Positions 17,989 to 26,659 of a stretch of DNA of 64,000 nucleotides are shown in pieces. Origin of the DNA: an uncultured Marinomonas sp. Its GTDB lineage: Bacteria; Pseudomonadota; Gammaproteobacteria; Pseudomonadales; Marinomonadaceae. The stretch is taken from assembly GCA_947493575.1 (NCBI GenBank), contig CANLRQ010000001.1:124001-188000 (forward strand), read 5' to 3'. A program made the translations under genes and the position numbers. Under the pieces are notes generated by a model, which made no database searches, was not told the origin of the DNA, and worked only from the letters and a program-made list of their open reading frames with translations. Every line of letters starts with the position of its first letter. Position 1 is the first letter of the stretch.

Positions 17989-18597
17989 TTACATGATTGG
18001 AGAAAAGAATCCCATTATCCCCATCATAAAAATTTGTGCCGCCATTGCAGCCAATATCAATCCAGTGATTTTACTTAGAATGTTTAACCCAGTCTTACCC
18101 AACACTTTTTCAATATAAGACCCCATATACAAGATTACACCTAAACTCAGCAAAGCCAACAGCAAGCCCATTACACCAAAAAATAAATTCCAGCCTGTAA
18201 TCTCAGCACCATAAACCAAGATCGTACCTATGGTGGCAGGCCCGATAATCGTCGGTACAGCCAAAGGCACAACAGATATGTCCTCTCTCTCTTCATCCGG
18301 CATGTCAGACGCGTGATTGCGAGTACCATCCCTCACCAAACTAATGGCAGATAAAAACAGTAAGATGCCAGACCCTATTCGAAAAGAATCTAAACTAATA
18401 CCTAAAATCTCAAATAAACTGCCTCCAAAAAACAGTAAAACTAATGCAATAACGGCGGCTGAAATAATGGCCTTATTGGCTATTTTTTTTCGAACTGCTG
18501 TTGTCTCCCCCTGCGTTAATGCCAAAAACATGGACAATACAAAGAAAGGAGCAAAAAGGAAAAAGAACTTAATCCAAGTGGAAATCAAAAGACTCAT
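17989..18597 (-). CDS. MarC-family integral membrane protein
   Basis: A 202-residue protein with six predicted helices. It matches the MarC (UPF0056) family: FFLFAPFFVLSMFLALTQG, GILLFLSAISLVRDG, and VVPLAVPTIIGPATIGTILVYGAE, the most conserved part. The function is unknown; the old multiple-antibiotic-resistance link of the founding member was not upheld. It lies 16 bases downstream of the LysE-type gene on the same strand, so the two may be co-transcribed. The following NicO gene has its own Zur-box promoter. Confidence 0.9.
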   Translation of the reverse strand: MSLLISTWIKFFFLFAPFFVLSMFLALTQGETTAVRKKIANKAIISAAVIALVLLFFGGSLFEILGISLDSFRIGSGILLFLSAISLVRDGTRNHASDMPDEEREDISVVPLAVPTIIGPATIGTILVYGAEITGWNLFFGVMGLLLALLSLGVILYMGSYIEKVLGKTGLNILSKITGLILAAMAAQIFMMGIMGFFSPIM

Positions 18598-18613
18598 GTA
18601 TTTTATCTACTTA

Positions 18614-19255
18614 TTAATTTGCGTTTGATAACGCAAGACGAACACCAAAACCAACAAGCAATGCACCTGTTAGGCCATCCAAGACCTGCGCAACTTTTGG
18701 TCGCGCAAGCCAGATTCTTGCCTTATGAACCATAACAGCAAGAAAAGTTTGCCAAATCATTGCAAGAGTAAAATGCAAGGAGGCCATAAAGAGAGATTGG
18801 CTTAGCGCCGAATAATTTGGATCAATAAACTGAGGTAGAAATGCCATATAGAAGATAATGGGCTTAGGATTCAACACATTAGATAGTAACCCTTGTCTAA
18901 AGGAAACCCATCCATTAGTCGGTTTTTGACGACCTTCTGCTTCGTTAAAAGTCATACCAACAGGGCGTAAAACGCTGCGTAGGCTCTGCAAACCAAGATA
19001 CACAAGATAAGCTGCACCCAATAATTTAAAAACAAAAAATAGCTCTGCTGAGCCGAGTAAAATTACCGACAAACCAACGGCTGATAAAGTTGCATGACCA
19101 AACAACCCCATGCAAATACCCAAACTCGTTAGAAAACCGTCTTTCCAACCATTACGTGCCGCGTTACGCATAACTAAAATAGTATCAACACCAGGACTCA
19201 TGGTTAATAAACTAATAGCAACCAAAAAAGGTAACCATTGAAAGTGCTCTAACAT
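18614..19255 (-). CDS. LysE/RhtB-family amino-acid exporter
   Basis: A 213-residue membrane protein with six helices. The family marks are FLVAISLLTMSPGVDTILVMRNAARNGWKDGFLTSLGICMGLFGHATLSAVGLS and LLSNVLNPKPIIFYMAFLPQFIDP. RhtB-type carriers export amino acids or related metabolites by proton antiport. The exact substrate cannot be assigned. It probably shares a transcript with marC. Confidence 0.92.
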   Translation of the reverse strand: MLEHFQWLPFLVAISLLTMSPGVDTILVMRNAARNGWKDGFLTSLGICMGLFGHATLSAVGLSVILLGSAELFFVFKLLGAAYLVYLGLQSLRSVLRPVGMTFNEAEGRQKPTNGWVSFRQGLLSNVLNPKPIIFYMAFLPQFIDPNYSALSQSLFMASLHFTLAMIWQTFLAVMVHKARIWLARPKVAQVLDGLTGALLVGFGVRLALSNAN

Positions 19256-19305
19256 AAACGACTCTTACTGAAACCAGTAATCAATAAAAAACGCGATAAA
19301 GAAAA

Positions 19306-19872
19306 TTAATCGCAACTTAGATCGACCCATGAATCGATCGATATTTCTTCCGCTTCACGTACTTCAGGAGTGCAGGTTTCAGCCAATAAGCCTTGTAAGC
19401 TCAATAATCCGCTTTCAGGTGGCATCAACGCAAAATAAAATTCATCATCACCAAAAGACAGTGTCAAAGAGCCTTCTTGTAAAGAAACCACTTCAGGTAA
19501 GCGCACACCAAAACGAACCACAACCTGTGACTGCTCAATGTGTATATCAACAACAGTGACATCGGATGGTCGAACAGAATTACCGTCAGCAACGACCTTC
19601 AGAAAATAATTCGCCGCTTCAAAGCCTTTCAACTTTTCAGCGATGACTTTTTTCTCTTCGCCTTGAAATTGACTATCAGAATTTGTGTCATAGTCTAGAA
19701 TCAAACTGTAACTCGTAAATAAATCAAACTTCCATGAAGCTTCAAGCATATTCACTTCCGGAGTATTTAGATCAATATGATATTGAGCTTCAATAAAAAC
19801 ATGTGGATGAGCGCTGGCAGCATTTGCGATAACAAATAACCAAGCACTAATAAAAAAGCGGAAAATAGCCAT
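19306..19872 (-). CDS. DUF1007 family periplasmic protein
   Basis: A 188-residue exported protein. A signal peptide (MAIFRFFISAWLFVIANAASAHPH) is followed by the DUF1007 hallmark HPHVFIEAQYHIDL and SWKFDLFTSYSLILDYD. Proteins of this family usually sit next to NicO-type transporters and are thought to bind metal in the periplasm, possibly through the HPH near the mature N-terminus. Here the NicO gene lies two genes downstream on the same strand, separated by lysE-like and marC genes. That hints at an insertion into an ancestral pair. No Zur box is visible upstream. The ATG at 19872 gives a proper signal peptide. Confidence 0.85.
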   Translation of the reverse strand: MAIFRFFISAWLFVIANAASAHPHVFIEAQYHIDLNTPEVNMLEASWKFDLFTSYSLILDYDTNSDSQFQGEEKKVIAEKLKGFEAANYFLKVVADGNSVRPSDVTVVDIHIEQSQVVVRFGVRLPEVVSLQEGSLTLSFGDDEFYFALMPPESGLLSLQGLLAETCTPEVREAEEISIDSWVDLSCD

Positions 19873-19972
19873 TATTTTTCCTTTATGTCCCTGTCTAGTT
19901 ATTGAACACACTGATTATCATCAAAGATAAATTATCATCAAGAATATTTTCAATTACATGACAAGGTACATT

Positions 19973-20126
19973 GAGACCTTTGCACGAAGTCATGAGCGAT
20001 GATAAAAGAAGCCAAAGCAGACGAGGCAAAAACAGGCGAAAAAGTGGAGTTTATGAGTTATAAATACGCATTTTGTGTCTGTTTTTAACAAAGAATTAGC
20101 AAGCGTAATAATCGTGCAAAGGTCTC
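19973..20126 (+). mobile_element. Miniature inverted-repeat element, family A, copy 3 (long form, 154 bp)
   Basis: Perfect terminal inverted repeats GAGACCTTTGCACGA / TCGTGCAAAGGTCTC, with the internal AGTCATGAGCGATGATAAAA, AAAACAGGCGAAAAA, an internal hairpin around TTATGAGTTATAAA, and GTCTGTTTTTAACAAAG. It lies between DUF1007 and the homoserine kinase gene. No protein is encoded. Confidence 0.88.
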
Positions 20127-20136
20127 ACATTATCAA

Positions 20137-21093
20137 TTAAAATTCAATTGTAGGGCAATACGCCACTCGAGCCTTTAAAATGCGCTTAATATCTTCAGGG
20201 TTATGTTGTTGCGCCAAGCGCTCTGGGTCATGAATAGCCCCGTACCATGCCTCCAAGCGCGACAACCAGAAACGCATCGCTGCCGTTTGTAACATTAACG
20301 GCCAGACGTCTTTCTCCGCATCGGTCAAGGTACGCTCTTGAACATATGTGGAGATCAATGCTTGATACTTATCCATATCCAACTCCCCTGATTCAGGATC
20401 AGAGCACCAATCATTGACGACAATCGCCAAGTCATACATTAACCAGCTGTCACAGGCATTATAAAAATCAATAATTGCCGACAATTCCTTTCCAACAAAC
20501 AAAGTATTGTTATAAAACAAATCCGCATGAATCGTACCGGTTGGCAACTCTACAGACGTGTTCAAAAAATCATTAAACGCAGATACCTGACCGAGCAACA
20601 AAGCCGTATCGTCTGCGGGTAATTGTGGAGCCAGCTCGTTACTAACACGGTTCCACCATTCAACTCCACGATGGCTTGGGCGTTTCTCAGGGAAACTCTG
20701 TCCTGCTTTATGCAACTTAGCCAGCTCTGTACCCATCAATGCGCAACTCGATGCATCTGTGTTATCCAGTAATGCACCCGCAAAACAATCCACTATGATC
20801 GCTGGTCGATCTTTAATGATAAACATGCGTTCGCCATGTTTGTTATCAATCGCCGCAGGCACATTAAAACCTTCTGCTTTAAAGTGTGCTACCACATCCA
20901 AAAAATAAGGCACCTCTTCCGCCTCAAACTCTTCAAATAAGGTTAATACATATTTCCCTTGATCCGTGGTAACGAAGTAATTCGTATTTTCCACTCCTCC
21001 AGAAATGCCTTGAAAAGACACCAAATTACCTAAATCGTAATCAGCCAATAAAGCCAACATGTCATCTTGATCGAGAGAAGTATAAACAGCCAA
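20137..21093 (-). CDS. thrB: Homoserine kinase type II (APH-fold)
   Basis: A 318-residue aminoglycoside-phosphotransferase-fold kinase that phosphorylates homoserine in threonine synthesis. Visible are LVSFQGISGGVENTNYFVTTDQGKYVLTLFE (nucleotide loop and lysine strand), GTIHADLFYNNTLF (catalytic loop HxDxxxxN) and SAIIDFYNACDSWLMYDLAIVVNDWC (metal-binding Asp). I choose the TTG at 21093 (LAVYTSLDQ), which gives the family length of about 316 and starts where homologues start; the ATG at 21198 would add 35 unmatched residues. It is divergent from polA, as in pseudomonads. Confidence 0.88.
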   Translation of the reverse strand: MAVYTSLDQDDMLALLADYDLGNLVSFQGISGGVENTNYFVTTDQGKYVLTLFEEFEAEEVPYFLDVVAHFKAEGFNVPAAIDNKHGERMFIIKDRPAIIVDCFAGALLDNTDASSCALMGTELAKLHKAGQSFPEKRPSHRGVEWWNRVSNELAPQLPADDTALLLGQVSAFNDFLNTSVELPTGTIHADLFYNNTLFVGKELSAIIDFYNACDSWLMYDLAIVVNDWCSDPESGELDMDKYQALISTYVQERTLTDAEKDVWPLMLQTAAMRFWLSRLEAWYGAIHDPERLAQQHNPEDIKRILKARVAYCPTIEF

Positions 21094-21264
21094 TTGCGTA
21101 CCTATTTTAATATCAACAGAAGAAGCGTATTTGAAGAAGTGTCTATGCTCCACAATAAGTGGAAAAAGGTCAATTGGTGAGAATGCATTTCCACCCACTA
21201 AACGCCTCTCAATATGATAATCTTACAATTAATTTTAGAATTCAGCGCTAATGAGGGTATTTTC

Positions 21265-24021
21265 ATGTCGGCTAACGCCTCAAACACCACCGCACCAATG
21301 ATCTTGGTAGATGGATCATCGTATTTATATCGTGCTTTTCATGCAATTCCACCGTTGAATACCAGCACAGGACAACCAACAAATGCCATCCGTGGTGTGA
21401 TCAGCATGATTCGCAGTTTAATGGGGAGCTATCCGGACTCTCCAATGGTGGTAATTTTTGATGCGAAAGGCAAAACATTCCGCGATGAGATCTATTCTGA
21501 GTACAAAGCACAACGGCCACCGATGCCAGACGAATTGCGCCTACAAATAGAACCTATCCATAAAATCATTGAAGCAATGGGCTTGCCTCTGATCAGTATC
21601 ACTGGCGTTGAAGCCGATGATGTTATTGGTACCATTGCTAAAATTGTCGGTGAAACAGGTCGCGATGTGATAATTTCCACAGGCGACAAAGACATGGCTC
21701 AATTGGTAACAGAGCGAGTAACTCTGATTAATACCATGACAGATACCCTAATGGACATTCAAGGGGTGAAAGATAAGTTTGGTATCCCTGCGGAACTGAT
21801 CATCGACTATCTCGCTTTAATGGGGGATAAAGTAGATAACATCCCTGGTGTACCGGGTGTGGGCGAAAAAACCGCACTGGGTTTATTACAAGGATTGGGT
21901 GGACTAACCAGCATCTACTCAAGACTGGATGAAATTGCCACGTTAAGCTTTCGAGGAGCAAAGACCCTTGCGAAGAAAATGGCCGAACATAAAGATATGG
22001 CTGAGCTATCTTATACACTTGCAACCATTAAGTGCGATGTAGAGATGGACTTCGATCCGCTTACATTAAAAAACGACCCTATCAATAAAGACACACTCAA
22101 AGAGTGGTTTGAAAAGTTGGAGTTTAAAACCTGGTTAAGAGATCTAGACCGTGTTCAAAGCACCGATGATGCCACAGACAGCAGCACAGCAAACAGCTTG
22201 ATACCACCACCAGTTGAAACCCACTACGACACCGTATTAGACAAAACACTTTTCAGCACTTGGTTAGAGAAAATATCTCAAGCTGAACTTATTGCCTTTG
22301 ATACAGAAACCACCAGCCTTAACTACATGAAGGCTGAGATAGTCGGTGTTTCCTTTTCAGTAGAAGAAGGCTCAGCGTGTTACATTCCCGTTGCTCACGA
22401 TTACGAAGACGCGCCAGAACAACTGGACCGTGACTGGGTACTATCCCAATTAAAGCCCATCTTAGAAGACGCCAATAAAGCCAAAGTCGGCCAGCACATA
22501 AAATACGACGCCAATGTACTGGCAAATTACGACATTCATTTACAGGGCATCAAACATGACACCATGTTGGAGTCCTACACACTGAATTCCGTAGGTAATC
22601 GTCATGATATGGACAGCTTAGCGAAGAAGTTCCTTAGTCACACCTGTGTGAGTTTTGAAGAACTGGCAGGTAAAGGCAAAAAGCAAAAAACCTTTAATGA
22701 GATCGACCTCGAACAAGCCGCATTCTACGCCGCCGAAGATGCGGACATCACGTTGCGTTTGCACAATGCCATTTGGCCTCAAGTAAAACAACACGATTCT
22801 GTTGCCTCTATTTTTACCGACATTGAATGCCCTTTAATTCCTGTTCTCGCTTCTATGGAACAAACAGGCACCTTGATCGACCCTGACTTACTGCACGAAC
22901 AAAGCACCGAGATTGCTGGTCGTTTACAAGAGCTGGAAATCAAAGCACACGAAGAAGCAGGTGAAAGCTTTAACCTAAGTTCACCAAAGCAGCTACAAGT
23001 TATCTTGTTTGAAAAGCAAGGATTACCTGTTCTGAAGAAAACACCCAAAGGCCAACCTTCTACCGCCGAACCTATCCTGCAAGAATTAGCACAAGACTAT
23101 GAATTACCACGCTTAATCATGGAACATCGCAGTCTGTCGAAACTGAAATCCACCTACACAGACAAACTACCAGAGATGATTCAATCCACGGGGCGTATTC
23201 ATACTTCCTACCATCAGGCTGTCACCGCCACAGGGCGTTTGTCTTCCACTGATCCAAACCTCCAGAATATCCCAATTCGTACAGCAGAAGGCCGCCGTAT
23301 TCGCCAAGCCTTTATCGCCCCAGCAGGCCATAAGTTAATCGCCGCCGATTATTCTCAAATCGAATTGCGTATTATGGCGCACCTGTCGCAAGACAAAGGA
23401 TTATTAGACGCCTTCTCGAAAGACGCGGACATTCACAAAGCCACTGCTGCGGAAGTGTTTGAAGTTGCCCTAGACGAAGTTACCACCGAGCAACGTCGCC
23501 GTGCAAAAGCCATCAACTTCGGATTAATCTACGGTATGTCTGCCTTTGGTTTAGCGAAACAATTGGGTATAAGCCGCCCAGAAGCACAAAAATACATACA
23601 GATTTATTTTGACCGCTATCCGGGCGTGAAACACTACATGGACAGCACCCGCGAACAGGCAAAAGAGCAAGGCTACGTCGAAACCATTTATGGTCGTCGA
23701 CTCTACCTACCTGATATCAAAGCGAAAAACGCCATCATGCGCCAAGCCGCAGAACGCACCGCGATCAACGCACCGATGCAAGGCTCCGCCGCAGACATCA
23801 TCAAGCGCGCTATGATCAAAATGCACGACTGGCTACAAACCACCGACCTAGACGTCACCATGATCATGCAGGTACACGATGAACTCATCTTCGAAGTCGC
23901 TGAAAAAGATCTAGCAGCCGCTCAAGCGAAAATCGTCGAGATAATGCAAGACAGCAGTAAAATCGACGTACCTTTATTGGTAGAAGCAGGCGTTGGAGAC
24001 AACTGGGACGAAGCACACTAG
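21265..24021 (+). CDS. polA: DNA polymerase I
   Basis: A 918-residue polymerase with all three parts. The 5'-3' exonuclease covers about residues 1-295 (ILVDGSSYLYRAFHA, STGDKDMAQLV, DNIPGVPGVGEKTA). The 3'-5' exonuclease at about 325-510 is intact by its DTETTSL motif. The polymerase domain has ATGRLSSTDPNLQNIPI, AADYSQIELRIMAHLSQD (motif A), RRRAKAINFGLIYGMSAFGL (finger helix) and MQVHDELIFEV (motif C). It fills gaps in repair and Okazaki processing. The ATG at 21265 gives MSANASNTTAPMILVDG, close to family starts. Confidence 0.98.
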   Translation: MSANASNTTAPMILVDGSSYLYRAFHAIPPLNTSTGQPTNAIRGVISMIRSLMGSYPDSPMVVIFDAKGKTFRDEIYSEYKAQRPPMPDELRLQIEPIHKIIEAMGLPLISITGVEADDVIGTIAKIVGETGRDVIISTGDKDMAQLVTERVTLINTMTDTLMDIQGVKDKFGIPAELIIDYLALMGDKVDNIPGVPGVGEKTALGLLQGLGGLTSIYSRLDEIATLSFRGAKTLAKKMAEHKDMAELSYTLATIKCDVEMDFDPLTLKNDPINKDTLKEWFEKLEFKTWLRDLDRVQSTDDATDSSTANSLIPPPVETHYDTVLDKTLFSTWLEKISQAELIAFDTETTSLNYMKAEIVGVSFSVEEGSACYIPVAHDYEDAPEQLDRDWVLSQLKPILEDANKAKVGQHIKYDANVLANYDIHLQGIKHDTMLESYTLNSVGNRHDMDSLAKKFLSHTCVSFEELAGKGKKQKTFNEIDLEQAAFYAAEDADITLRLHNAIWPQVKQHDSVASIFTDIECPLIPVLASMEQTGTLIDPDLLHEQSTEIAGRLQELEIKAHEEAGESFNLSSPKQLQVILFEKQGLPVLKKTPKGQPSTAEPILQELAQDYELPRLIMEHRSLSKLKSTYTDKLPEMIQSTGRIHTSYHQAVTATGRLSSTDPNLQNIPIRTAEGRRIRQAFIAPAGHKLIAADYSQIELRIMAHLSQDKGLLDAFSKDADIHKATAAEVFEVALDEVTTEQRRRAKAINFGLIYGMSAFGLAKQLGISRPEAQKYIQIYFDRYPGVKHYMDSTREQAKEQGYVETIYGRRLYLPDIKAKNAIMRQAAERTAINAPMQGSAADIIKRAMIKMHDWLQTTDLDVTMIMQVHDELIFEVAEKDLAAAQAKIVEIMQDSSKIDVPLLVEAGVGDNWDEAH

Positions 24022-24024
24022 CTT

Positions 24025-24103
24025 AAAAGGGGTCAGATCCCTTAAACACCGCCGCTGGTAGGAACAAACATCAATATTACTTTTAAGGGATCTGACCCCT
24101 TTT
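24025..24103. repeat. Island-boundary repeat C1: perfect 22-bp inverted repeat
   Basis: The left arm (24025-24046) begins AAAAGGGGTCAGATCCCTT and its exact complement occupies 24082-24103, separated by 35 bases. It starts four bases after the polA stop. The same core recurs at 26605, 31632 and 32236. Similar GGGGTCAGATCCC palindromes occur in other gammaproteobacteria near REP-associated tyrosine transposases; none is encoded here. Confidence 0.85.
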
Positions 24104-24113
24104 ATTAGAAATA

Positions 24114-24149
24114 CAAAAAGGCTTTTGAGACATTAAAGGCCTTTTTTTT
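24114..24149 (+). terminator. Rho-independent terminator, probably for polA
   Basis: AAAAAGGC, a spacer, then GGCCTTTTTTTT with a long T run. It lies downstream of repeat C1 and 90 bases before the first island gene. Confidence 0.65.
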
Positions 24150-24194
24150 GTTGGGTAAAAACTTCTTGCAATATAAATAAATGTATATAAAGCT

Positions 24195-24220
24195 TGTCCT
24201 TCGTCCCGAGACGCCGGACA
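24195..24220 (+). promoter_or_regulatory. Leader hairpin or operator before the winged-helix gene
   Basis: TGTCC TT CGTC CCGA GACG CC GGACA folds as a nine-pair hairpin with a 2x2 internal loop, ending 17 bases before the ATG at 24238. The sequence is GC-rich in an otherwise AT-rich leader. It could be an operator for the adjacent HTH protein or an mRNA structure controlling translation. Confidence 0.5.
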
Positions 24221-24237
24221 TGAGGTTTTGTTATATC

Positions 24238-24879
24238 ATGAAAAGTCAAGACATAGGTTTACTATTAAAACTAATCTCTCTTGAACACCAAGAGAAATCA
24301 TCCTCACAAGATAGAGGCATATTCACATGGCCCCACGACTGGCGAGACTGGGAAGGTCATAGCGATAATATTGGTCAGCGCATATTATCTCCTACAATAG
24401 GCAGTGAACTCCGTGATTATGCCTACACCACTCGTAGCCTCGAAGCAGAAACAGGCATAAGCAAAACCCAGATAAGCGAATCACTAAGGCGCTGTATAGA
24501 TATTGGTTTAGCTAAGAAAGACCGACAATTTGGAGTGCCTAGGGCCAATAAAAAAGCCCTATTTGAATTTATTATTTCCGGTATTAAGTATGTTTTTCCT
24601 GCCAAACTCGGTGAAGTCACTAGAGGTATAGGAACATCGTTCGCCGCGCCTATCTTACAAGGAGATATTATAAGCTCTGGAGAACTTATTCCTGTGTGGC
24701 CAGATGCAAGAGGTACAAATAAAGGACAAGCTGTTGAACCCTTATTTAAAACCGTCACACTAGCAATAAAAAAAGATCCCGACATGTATGCGATGCTCGC
24801 CTTAATCGACTCAATACGACTCGGCAACGCACGAGAAACCAACATAGCAAAGGACAAGCTAAAGTCTTTTTTGGAGTAA
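24238..24879 (+). CDS. Winged-helix (MarR-like) protein, putative antitoxin/regulator of a nucleotidyltransferase module
   Basis: A 213-residue protein. The segment YTTRSLEAETGISKTQISESLRRCIDIGLAKKDRQFGVPRANKKALFEFIISGIKYVFPA (about residues 62-122) is a winged helix. The C-terminal part (PVWPDARGTNKGQAVEPLFKTVTLAIKKDPDMYAMLALIDSIRLG) is a small helical domain. The stop is three bases from the start of the nucleotidyltransferase gene. Paired wHTH and nucleotidyltransferase genes of this kind resemble AbiE-like type IV toxin-antitoxin operons, in which the HTH partner represses the operon and opposes the toxin. The ATG at 24238 is chosen over an in-frame one at 24181 because of GAGG upstream and the position of the leader hairpin. 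Confidence 0.75.
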   Translation: MKSQDIGLLLKLISLEHQEKSSSQDRGIFTWPHDWRDWEGHSDNIGQRILSPTIGSELRDYAYTTRSLEAETGISKTQISESLRRCIDIGLAKKDRQFGVPRANKKALFEFIISGIKYVFPAKLGEVTRGIGTSFAAPILQGDIISSGELIPVWPDARGTNKGQAVEPLFKTVTLAIKKDPDMYAMLALIDSIRLGNARETNIAKDKLKSFLE

Positions 24880-24882
24880 GCA

Positions 24883-25575
24883 ATGAATGTAAGAGACATC
24901 CAAAAAGAAATGCTAAAACAAGTCGCGTTAGCATTAGATGAGTTAAGGGAAACAGTAACCTTTGTTGGCGGCTGCACGACAGCCTTATTGATCACGGATG
25001 AATTTACCGTTGAGCAAGTAAGACATACTGAAGATGTAGATCTAATTGTTAGCGTCATCGGTTATGCCGAATACAACAGACTAAAAGAAAAGTTACAGTC
25101 AAAAGGTTTCAAAGAAACACCTTTGACAGAGGAAGATTGGCCTATGTGTGCAATGAAGTTAGGCGATCTTCGAGTCGACATTATGCCCGATGATGAGACA
25201 ATTCTTAACTTTAGTAATCGCTGGTACAAATACGCAATGGAATCCGCCATCGATTATGCCTTAGACAAAAAACTCTCGATTAAAGTAGTTAACTCTGCAG
25301 CTTTTGTTGCAACCAAGCTTGAAGCCTACAAAGGACGTGGGAATCAAGACCCTCTAGGAAGTCATGATATCGAGGACCTTCTCAATCTAATCGATGGTAG
25401 AGAAAGCCTAGCTACTGAAATTCAAAATGCACCAGAAGAGGTTAAAACCTACATAGCCCAAGAGATTAAAACACTGATGACAATTAGCGACTTTGATTAT
25501 GCAGTGCAAAACATCACAAACGGTAATCAAGATCGGGAAGACATCATCTACGAACGCTTAACGGCCATTTCATAA
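24883..25575 (+). CDS. AbiEii-like nucleotidyltransferase
   Basis: A 230-residue polymerase-beta-fold nucleotidyltransferase. The active-site pattern is visible: FVGGCTTALLI (glycine turn, residues 27-37), TEDVDLIV with D51 and D53, and LRVDIMP with the third acid D99. A conserved LEAYKGRG(x)DPLGSHDIEDLLNLID segment follows, typical of AbiEii/COG-type toxins, which transfer nucleotides to tRNA or other acceptors. All three acids are intact, so it should be active. Position between a winged-helix gene (three bases) and a PP2C-like gene (13 bases) indicates a single operon. Confidence 0.8.
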   Translation: MNVRDIQKEMLKQVALALDELRETVTFVGGCTTALLITDEFTVEQVRHTEDVDLIVSVIGYAEYNRLKEKLQSKGFKETPLTEEDWPMCAMKLGDLRVDIMPDDETILNFSNRWYKYAMESAIDYALDKKLSIKVVNSAAFVATKLEAYKGRGNQDPLGSHDIEDLLNLIDGRESLATEIQNAPEEVKTYIAQEIKTLMTISDFDYAVQNITNGNQDREDIIYERLTAIS

Positions 25576-25588
25576 TAAGGCATGCAAT

Positions 25589-26272
25589 ATGGATATTGAT
25601 TGGCTCAGCCGACAAGGAAATACACATCAAAGCAACAACGATGCTGTCGCGGTAGGCATAAGAAATAACAAGCTAGTCATCGTTATAATGGATGCTGCCG
25701 AGAAAGGCACCAACCCAAGCACTTTTTCAAAACATTGGGTAACGATATTGACTCGTACTTTCCTCAGTAAACCCGACCTCTATTCAGAACCTGAAACAAT
25801 TCACCAATTAAAAGAAAAACATAACACACTAAAAAAGCAAAACTTCCGACTCGAAGTCGCTAGTTTTTGTCTTGTCGAAATAAACCTAAATACGCTAAAA
25901 GGGAACATTGTCTGGCTCGGTGACTGTCGCATTGGCATCTCAATAAGTCACGACATCCAATGGATTAACAAGCCACACAATCTAATAAATCAGCACCAGA
26001 TAACAGCCATACCAAACGAACTATGCAACCCGTATGTACTCACTCGATCATTAAAAGCTCGACGCTTTGAGGAACCTGATTTTTTAAGCTTCTCATTAGA
26101 GCAAAAACACGAGCTACACCTTAGTACCGATGGCTATTGGAGAGAACACCTCGAAGACAACACTCCCCTAGCACACTGTGAAGACGATGTAAGCCGACTG
26201 AGAATCAGAAATATTAAGAACAAATCTATAAAGCAAACCCATGAGGTATTTAACTTCTTTTTGATTACTTAG
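25589..26272 (+). CDS. PP2C-like protein phosphatase domain protein
   Basis: A 227-residue stand-alone PPM/PP2C-fold protein. The motifs appear in order: SRQGNTHQSNNDAVAV (first metal Asp D18), LVIVIMDAAEKG in the place of the usual DGMGG (D35 kept, glycines changed), ASFCLVEINLNTLKGNIVWLGDCRIGI (GDSR-like, D112), LHLSTDGYW (D181) and EDDVSRLRIRN (D199/D200). Metal ligands are thus largely kept, though the DG motif is altered. PP2C enzymes remove phosphates from Ser/Thr. Its place as third gene after wHTH and nucleotidyltransferase suggests it reverses or modulates that module, which is inference. It could instead be a non-catalytic sensor. Confidence 0.72.
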   Translation: MDIDWLSRQGNTHQSNNDAVAVGIRNNKLVIVIMDAAEKGTNPSTFSKHWVTILTRTFLSKPDLYSEPETIHQLKEKHNTLKKQNFRLEVASFCLVEINLNTLKGNIVWLGDCRIGISISHDIQWINKPHNLINQHQITAIPNELCNPYVLTRSLKARRFEEPDFLSFSLEQKHELHLSTDGYWREHLEDNTPLAHCEDDVSRLRIRNIKNKSIKQTHEVFNFFLIT

Positions 26273-26659
26273 CGGCAGACAAGGAAAAAATAGACAAACA
26301 GTAGTTCAACATGGTGGGGCGCCTTAAAAATTTACTTTGAATTTCCTAATCTGATTGAACAAAATATAACGTTGGAAGCAATGGGGGTTATCGAAAGGTA
26401 CGTAGAATGGAATTGGCAATAAAAAACCCCTAAGCAGATTCGTCGCAAGCAATTTCACTGAAAGGGGCTGTGTTGGGATTAACTATGTACCAGTAGCTCA
26501 TTCTTCGCAACGCTGGAATAATTACTCTAGATATAAGAGCCAGATTATTATCAAATACACCATGACAATAATGCAAAACTGCTAGCGGAAACTGACCTCA
26601 AATTAAAGGGGTCAGATCCCTTTTTTGGTGGAGTAACGCCTATATAAAAAGGCACTAAA
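26273..26659. other. Inter-module gap with possible transposase relic
   Basis: No intact gene in 387 bases. A short reading frame at about 26303-26419 encodes STWWGALKIYFEFPNLIEQNITLEAMGVIERYVEWNWQ; its start resembles the WxxLxxYFxFPxxI segment of IS256-type transposases, but the rest does not follow the family. Repeat C2 lies at 26605-26624. Confidence 0.4.
26605..26624 (+). repeat. Island-boundary repeat C2 (single arm)
   Basis: AAAGGGGTCAGATCCCTTTT, matching one arm of C1, just outside the HEPN gene. A short complementary CTGACC at 26592 lets it form a small hairpin. It is in inverse orientation to C3 at 31632, so the two bracket the methyltransferase module. Confidence 0.8.

Noticed and set aside
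24423-25058. 211-codon minus-strand frame opposite the wHTH and nucleotidyltransferase genes
   Set aside because: Long but antisense; the plus-strand genes carry recognisable motifs and this frame has none.
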